Shown here one piece after another: positions 5,244 to 8,515 of a DNA stretch of 8,515 bases (its first letter is position 1; each line of letters begins with the position of its first letter). The notes below the pieces were generated by a model. It made no database searches and was not told where the DNA came from. It saw only the letters and a program-made list of their open reading frames with translations. The DNA is from an uncultured Collinsella sp. (GTDB lineage Bacteria > Actinomycetota > Coriobacteriia > Coriobacteriales > Coriobacteriaceae), in NCBI GenBank assembly GCA_902495085.1, contig CABUWA010000080.1, positions 1 through 8,515 on the forward strand, written 5' to 3'. Both the position numbers and the translations under genes were made by a program.

Positions 5244-5572
5244 ATGTCCGGAAAGGGCGGGAAGGGCGCCGCGAGGGCGGTCCCGAGGACCCACGGCAGG
5301 CTCACCGGGTACGAGCGGGACACGGTCCAGAGGATGCTGAAGCGCAGGGTTCGCTCGGCCACTTCCTCGAGAGGTTCAAGGGCGTGTCGACCCGCAGGCC
5401 CCACAGCTACCTGATGTGGTTCAAGTGGCTGCACGAGGCTACACGCATCGGGGACGGGGCGTCGCCCATGCGCGGGCAGCCCGAGGACGGGTGCTACAGG
5501 AAGACCTGGAAGAAGATGATGGAGCCGGACTACGAGTTCCGCCCGGAGCTGGACGAGCAAACGGCGGGTTAA
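5244..5572 (+). pseudogene. Decayed transposase, IS1595-like C-terminus
   Basis: The only plus-strand coding relic. An ATG at 5244 has GGAGG five bases upstream and reads MSGKGGKGAARAVPRTHGRL for a start, but this frame stops at 5412-5414 after 56 residues. From about 5342 a second frame carries SLGHFLERFKGVSTRRPHSY then LMWFKWLHEATR and runs to TAA at 5570-5572. The pattern FLxRFxGVSTRRLxxYLxWFxW is typical of the C-terminal end of IS1595-family (ISXO2-like) transposases; here one conserved Leu appears to be Pro. The zinc-ribbon and catalytic DDE/N middle, some 200 residues, are absent, so this is an internally deleted, frameshifted remnant that cannot transpose. AGG is frequent for Arg, unlike neighbouring genes, which prefer CGC/CGT, consistent with foreign origin. 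I found no clear terminal repeats. The N-terminal part is not recognised by itself. Confidence 0.68.
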
Positions 5573-5586
5573 CGTAGCCTTTCACC

Positions 5587-5625
5587 AAAAAGGGCGGGCG
5601 GCCGCGCCCTGCGACCACCCGCCCT
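5587..5625 (-). terminator. Intrinsic terminator of the surface-protein gene
   Basis: On the minus strand AGGGCGGGTGG (5625-5615), a 13-base loop, then CCGCCCGCCCT (5601-5591) and a T-run (5591-5587). Eleven pairs with one G-U. It starts 28 bases after the stop of the pilin-like gene and lies 15 bases beyond the transposase remnant's stop, so it may stop transcripts from both sides. Confidence 0.85.
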
Positions 5626-5653
5626 CAATCAAAGCCCTTCTCGGCCGCCGCAG

Positions 5654-8515
5654 TTACCGGTTCCGGCGCCGCAGGATCACGCCTGCGGCGATCAGCACCA
5701 CCGCGCCGCCCGCGATGCCACCCAGGGCCATCGGTGACAAGCTGGTATCGCCCATATTCGGCAGACCCGGCTTCTCCTCCTTCGGCACCGGCGACTTGCT
5801 CGGCGGATTGGCGGGCGGCTCCATCGGCGGGGTGGTCGGCGGCGTGTACGTGTTCTTGAACACCGGCGCCACGGCGCCGTCATAGGTTACCGTCGCCACC
5901 AGATGGCCCGCACCGTCGTCCGTCACCGTCACCGTTACCCGGTGCTCGGCCGCGTCGTACGTCACGTTCTTCTGACCGTCGTCCACCTCGGAGATGCTGT
6001 AGGCGTACGTTCCGGGCTTGTCGTACGAGATCGCCTCGAAGCCCACCGTGCCGTCCGCCGCGTTCTTTGCGGTCTGCAGCACCTTGCCGTCGGCATCCTT
6101 CAGCTGGAAGGAGAACTGCCCTTCCTTCAGGTCCTCGCCGCTCAGCACCTTGGAGGCCCCCAGCTTCACCTCAGTCGCGGCCGGCGCGTAACTGTTGCTG
6201 AACGCCACCGCATCCGCAGCCTTGCCGCCCTTGCTGTAGGCAACCTGCGCCTCCAGCGCGTGCGTCTCCGCATTCTCCGTCACCGTCACCGTCGCGGTAA
6301 AGACCGTCGTGTCGTAGGTGACGCCGTTCGCCGTCGCCCCTGCCCGCTCGGACACGGTGTAGACGTACGTCCCCACCTTGTCCAGCTGCAGCGGCGCGAA
6401 GCCGAACGTGCCGTCGGCGCCGTTCTGCACCGTCTGCACCACGTTACCGTCGGCGTCCTTCAGGTCGAAGAAGAACTCACCCTCGGCCAGGTCGCGGCCG
6501 GTCAGAGCCTTCGTTCCGGTAATCGTCGCCGTCGTTGCCGTCGGCGTGTAGGTGTTGGTGAAGGTCAGATCCGCAGCCGTCTTGTTCGCCGTCGCGGTCA
6601 GCTGGCCGCTGCCGTCATCGGTCACGTTCACCGTTACGTCCAGCACCGCATCGCTGTAAGTGATGGTGCCATCTTGGCCCGCAACCTCCTTCACCTGGTA
6701 CGCATGCGAACCAGTTGCGGTGTACGAGATGGCCTTGAAGGTAAACGCTTTACCCACGTTCGTGGTCCGGTCGATCACCTGCCCCGTGGCCACGTCAATC
6801 AGCGCGAACGTGAACTCGCCATCGGCGGGCGTCCGCGTGGTGGCCGGGTCGGCATTCTTAAGCACCTTGGTGCCAGAGATCTGGTAGGAGGTCTGGCCCG
6901 GCTGGTAGCTGTTCGCAAACGTCATGGTTCCGGGCGAGACGCCGTTCTCGGTACCCTCGCTCGGCTTCACCGTGGAGCTCTCTACCACCAGCTTGCCGTC
7001 GTTGTTGTCCTTCACCACGTAAGTCAGGGTGTACGTCTTGCCGGTGTAAGTCACGCCCGGCACGCCCGGCGCGTCGACCGTCGGCTGCACCTCGCGGACC
7101 GTGTAGGTAAAGGTGCCCGCATGGTCGAAGGTCAGCTTGTCGAAGGCAACCTTACCGTCGGCATCGTTCTTCTGGGTCTGGATCACCGAGCCGTCAGACC
7201 CCATCAGCTCGAAGGCGAAATCTCCCGCCTTTAGCTGATAGCTGCCGTCGTGCACGTTAACGCTCTTGGTGAGGGCGATCGCACCGGAGTCCGTCGCCTG
7301 TGCCTCGTAGGTGTTGGTGAAGGTGGGCTTCGTGGCGTCCGTACCGTCGTAGGCGACGCTCGCCTGCAGCGTGCCGGCATTGTCCGCAACCGTCACCACG
7401 GCATGGTGCACCGCGGCGTCGTAGGTCACGTAGGCCAGATCGCCCTTCCGCTCAACGATGGTGTACTCGTGCGTGCCCGGCTTCGCGTAGGAGAAGGCGT
7501 CGAAGCCGACGCTTCCGTTCGTGTCGTTGGTCGCGGTCCGGACGGGATTGGCCTCGGCAAGCTGCTCAGCCGTCAGGTTGCCCTCGTACACATCGAAGGT
7601 GAACTCGCCGCCCTTGAGTACGATCGGCGTGTTGTCGTCCTTCTTCACGTAGCTCTTCTGCGCACCGAGGGCCAGGCCGGTCGCGGCCGGCTGGTAGGTG
7701 TTGGTGAAGGTCTCCGGGCCGGATGTGCTCGTCACGATCGCCTTCGCATTCAGTGCTCCGTTCCCGCCGTCTGCGACCTTCACCGTGTAGGTGAGCGCAT
7801 GGGTGTCGTAGACCATGCCCGGCTCCGCGCCCGGCTGCTCCACGATGGTGTAGGTGAAGTCCTTGCTCGCGGCGCCGTCCAAGTCGGAGAGCTGGAACTC
7901 GCGCGTGAAGCTGACCTTGCCGTTTGCATCGTTCTTCGCGGTGTCGAGCACGTTGCCGGCAGCGTCCTTCAAGTCGAAGGTGAACTCGCCGTCCGTGGGC
8001 TTCGTCGTGTGGTCGAAGCCGTCCGCAACCTTGATGGTCTTAGTCGCCGTCAGGGTTACGGAACCCTTTGCGTCGTAGGTGTTATTGAAGGTGGGAGCCG
8101 TAGCGGTACCGTCATAGGTGACGGTCACCTTCGTCTTGTTGTTATCGTCCTGGTTCTGCTCTACCTTGACGTGGACCTTGACTTCCTTGGCGTCGTAGAG
8201 CACGCCGTCAACGGTCTGGCCGGCTTTCTCCTCCTTGAGCGTGTAGTCGTACTCGCCCAGGTTCAGGTTCTTGACGGCCAGCTTGACCTTGCCGCCCCGG
8301 TCGTTGGTGCCCTTGGCGACCTCGTTGCCGGCCTGGTCGTACAGGCCGAAGGCGAACGCGCCGTCCGTCAGTGCCTTGCCCGCGAGGGTCTTCGTGGCCT
8401 CGATAGTGGCGTCGGCCGTCGGCTTCGAGTTGGTAAAGGTCGGCACGGCCTTCTCGCCGTCGTAGGTGACGGTCGCCTTCAGCTCGCCCTTCTCGTCGGT
8501 GACCTTGACGTGGAC
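5654..8515 (-). CDS. Sortase-anchored multi-domain isopeptide pilin/adhesin, C-terminal 953 residues
   Basis: Surface stalk or pilin-like adhesin. The frame is open at base 8515, so the N-terminus and any signal peptide or binding domain are outside the window. Seen, in order: the end of one domain (8515 to about 8429), seven complete tandem domains of 114-134 residues of the streptococcal pilin isopeptide-linkage type (Spy0128/FctA-like), a Pro-rich wall-spanning segment (TPPTTPPMEPPANPPSKSP), LPNMG at 5750-5764, a 19-residue hydrophobic helix and RRRNR. Each complete domain has a Lys near its start (TK-L type), a Glu in a Y-T-(I/V)-x-E type strand, and an Asn in F-x-N-(T/S)-Y at its end, the residues that form and catalyse intramolecular Lys-Asn bonds in this family. 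No shaft-pilin YPKN motif is in the visible part, and the size exceeds normal shaft pilins, so a wall-anchored stalk adhesin or tip/base pilin is more likely. No sortase gene is in the window. Confidence 0.9.
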   Translation of the reverse strand, partial: VHVKVTDEKGELKATVTYDGEKAVPTFTNSKPTADATIEATKTLAGKALTDGAFAFGLYDQAGNEVAKGTNDRGGKVKLAVKNLNLGEYDYTLKEEKAGQTVDGVLYDAKEVKVHVKVEQNQDDNNKTKVTVTYDGTATAPTFNNTYDAKGSVTLTATKTIKVADGFDHTTKPTDGEFTFDLKDAAGNVLDTAKNDANGKVSFTREFQLSDLDGAASKDFTYTIVEQPGAEPGMVYDTHALTYTVKVADGGNGALNAKAIVTSTSGPETFTNTYQPAATGLALGAQKSYVKKDDNTPIVLKGGEFTFDVYEGNLTAEQLAEANPVRTATNDTNGSVGFDAFSYAKPGTHEYTIVERKGDLAYVTYDAAVHHAVVTVADNAGTLQASVAYDGTDATKPTFTNTYEAQATDSGAIALTKSVNVHDGSYQLKAGDFAFELMGSDGSVIQTQKNDADGKVAFDKLTFDHAGTFTYTVREVQPTVDAPGVPGVTYTGKTYTLTYVVKDNNDGKLVVESSTVKPSEGTENGVSPGTMTFANSYQPGQTSYQISGTKVLKNADPATTRTPADGEFTFALIDVATGQVIDRTTNVGKAFTFKAISYTATGSHAYQVKEVAGQDGTITYSDAVLDVTVNVTDDGSGQLTATANKTAADLTFTNTYTPTATTATITGTKALTGRDLAEGEFFFDLKDADGNVVQTVQNGADGTFGFAPLQLDKVGTYVYTVSERAGATANGVTYDTTVFTATVTVTENAETHALEAQVAYSKGGKAADAVAFSNSYAPAATEVKLGASKVLSGEDLKEGQFSFQLKDADGKVLQTAKNAADGTVGFEAISYDKPGTYAYSISEVDDGQKNVTYDAAEHRVTVTVTDDGAGHLVATVTYDGAVAPVFKNTYTPPTTPPMEPPANPPSKSPVPKEEKPGLPNMGDTSLSPMALGGIAGGAVVLIAAGVILRRRNR
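5672..5764 (-). other. Cell-wall sorting signal with LPNMG motif
   Basis: LPNMG (5764-5750), then DTSLSPM, a hydrophobic helix (about 5728-5672), then RRRNR to the stop. Architecture is that of a sortase substrate, but the normally invariant Thr of LPxTG is Met: codon ATG at 5755-5753, one transition from ACG. Confidence 0.8.
5846..8428 (-). repeat. Seven tandem isopeptide-linkage domain repeats
   Basis: Domain limits set by the closing F-x-N-x-Y motif, upstream to downstream: 8428-8075 (118 residues), 8074-7694 (127), 7693-7307 (129), 7306-6905 (134), 6904-6548 (119), 6547-6188 (120), 6187-5846 (114). Closing motifs are FNNTY, FTNTY, FTNTY, FANSY, FTNTY, FSNSY, FKNTY; the partial domain before them ends FTNSK. 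Putative Lys contexts are ATKTL, ATKTI, AQKSY, LTKSV, GTKVL, GTKAL, ASKVL. The last two domains are the most alike and closest to the family consensus; the third and fourth are longest, with insertions. At DNA level the exact 18-mer GTAGGTGTTGGTGAAGGT (plus strand) recurs at 6548, 7307 and 7694, with a near copy at 8075. Confidence 0.88.

Noticed and set aside
4877..5294. Minus-strand open frames of 67 and 96 codons upstream of prfA
   Set aside because: No ribosome site or family motif, and the frames cross inverted repeats and the transposase remnant's start.
5129..5572. Single intact 147-residue plus-strand protein
   Set aside because: The first part of this frame is unlike any protein and ignores the strong ribosome site at 5234-5238, which serves another frame; only the C-terminal part is transposase-like, so a frameshifted remnant fits better.
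5903..7234. Plus-strand open frame of 443 codons opposite the pilin-like gene
   Set aside because: Arg/His/Val-rich shadow of a repetitive coding strand; it follows the codon pattern of the repeats.
6548..8092. Evenly spaced short DNA repeats as a CRISPR array
   Set aside because: The repeats are 350-400 bases apart and are codons of the F-x-N-T-Y domain border.

Overview
The window looks like chromosomal DNA of a moderately high-GC, Gram-positive gut bacterium of the Coriobacteriia, most likely Collinsella or a close relative. This is an inference from the prfA/prmC/tsaC housekeeping cluster, the codon usage and a sortase-anchored isopeptide pilin; no 16S or other marker is present. Every intact gene lies on the minus strand, so transcription runs from high to low coordinates.

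Region by region, in transcription order. (1) 8515-5654 is the 3' part of a very large surface protein. It has seven complete Spy0128/FctA-like isopeptide-linkage domains in tandem plus the tail of an eighth, a proline-rich wall spanner, and a sortase signal that reads LPNMG instead of LPxTG. A strong intrinsic terminator follows at 5587-5625. (2) 5244-5572, on the plus strand, is a decayed transposase. It keeps a start with a good ribosome site and a C-terminus resembling IS1595-family enzymes, but the catalytic middle is missing and the frames are broken. (3) 4906-5243 is a gene-free leader with a cluster of five ATCCG/CGGAT words. (4) 4905-3838 is prfA, release factor 1. (5) 3837-3233 is a 605-base gap with several hairpins and an AT-richer island, ending in a likely promoter for the next gene. 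(6) 3232-1982 is prmC, the methyltransferase that modifies release factors, carrying an Ala/Glu-rich insertion of about 120 residues. (7) 1906-1222 is a HigB/HigA-type toxin-antitoxin pair with its own promoter and a palindrome that probably acts as its operator. (8) 1073-330 is a TsaC/Sua5 tRNA-modification enzyme. (9) 316-1 is the start of glycerol kinase, cut by the window edge.

prfA, prmC and tsaC form a familiar translation-fidelity cluster: RF1 terminates translation, PrmC methylates its GGQ glutamine, and TsaC starts t6A synthesis on tRNA. Here the cluster is interrupted by non-coding DNA with hairpins and by the toxin-antitoxin module. It is flanked on one side by a surface-adhesin gene and insertion-sequence debris, so this is a conserved core with accessory DNA settled around and inside it. 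I found no tRNA, rRNA, CRISPR array or clear riboswitch.
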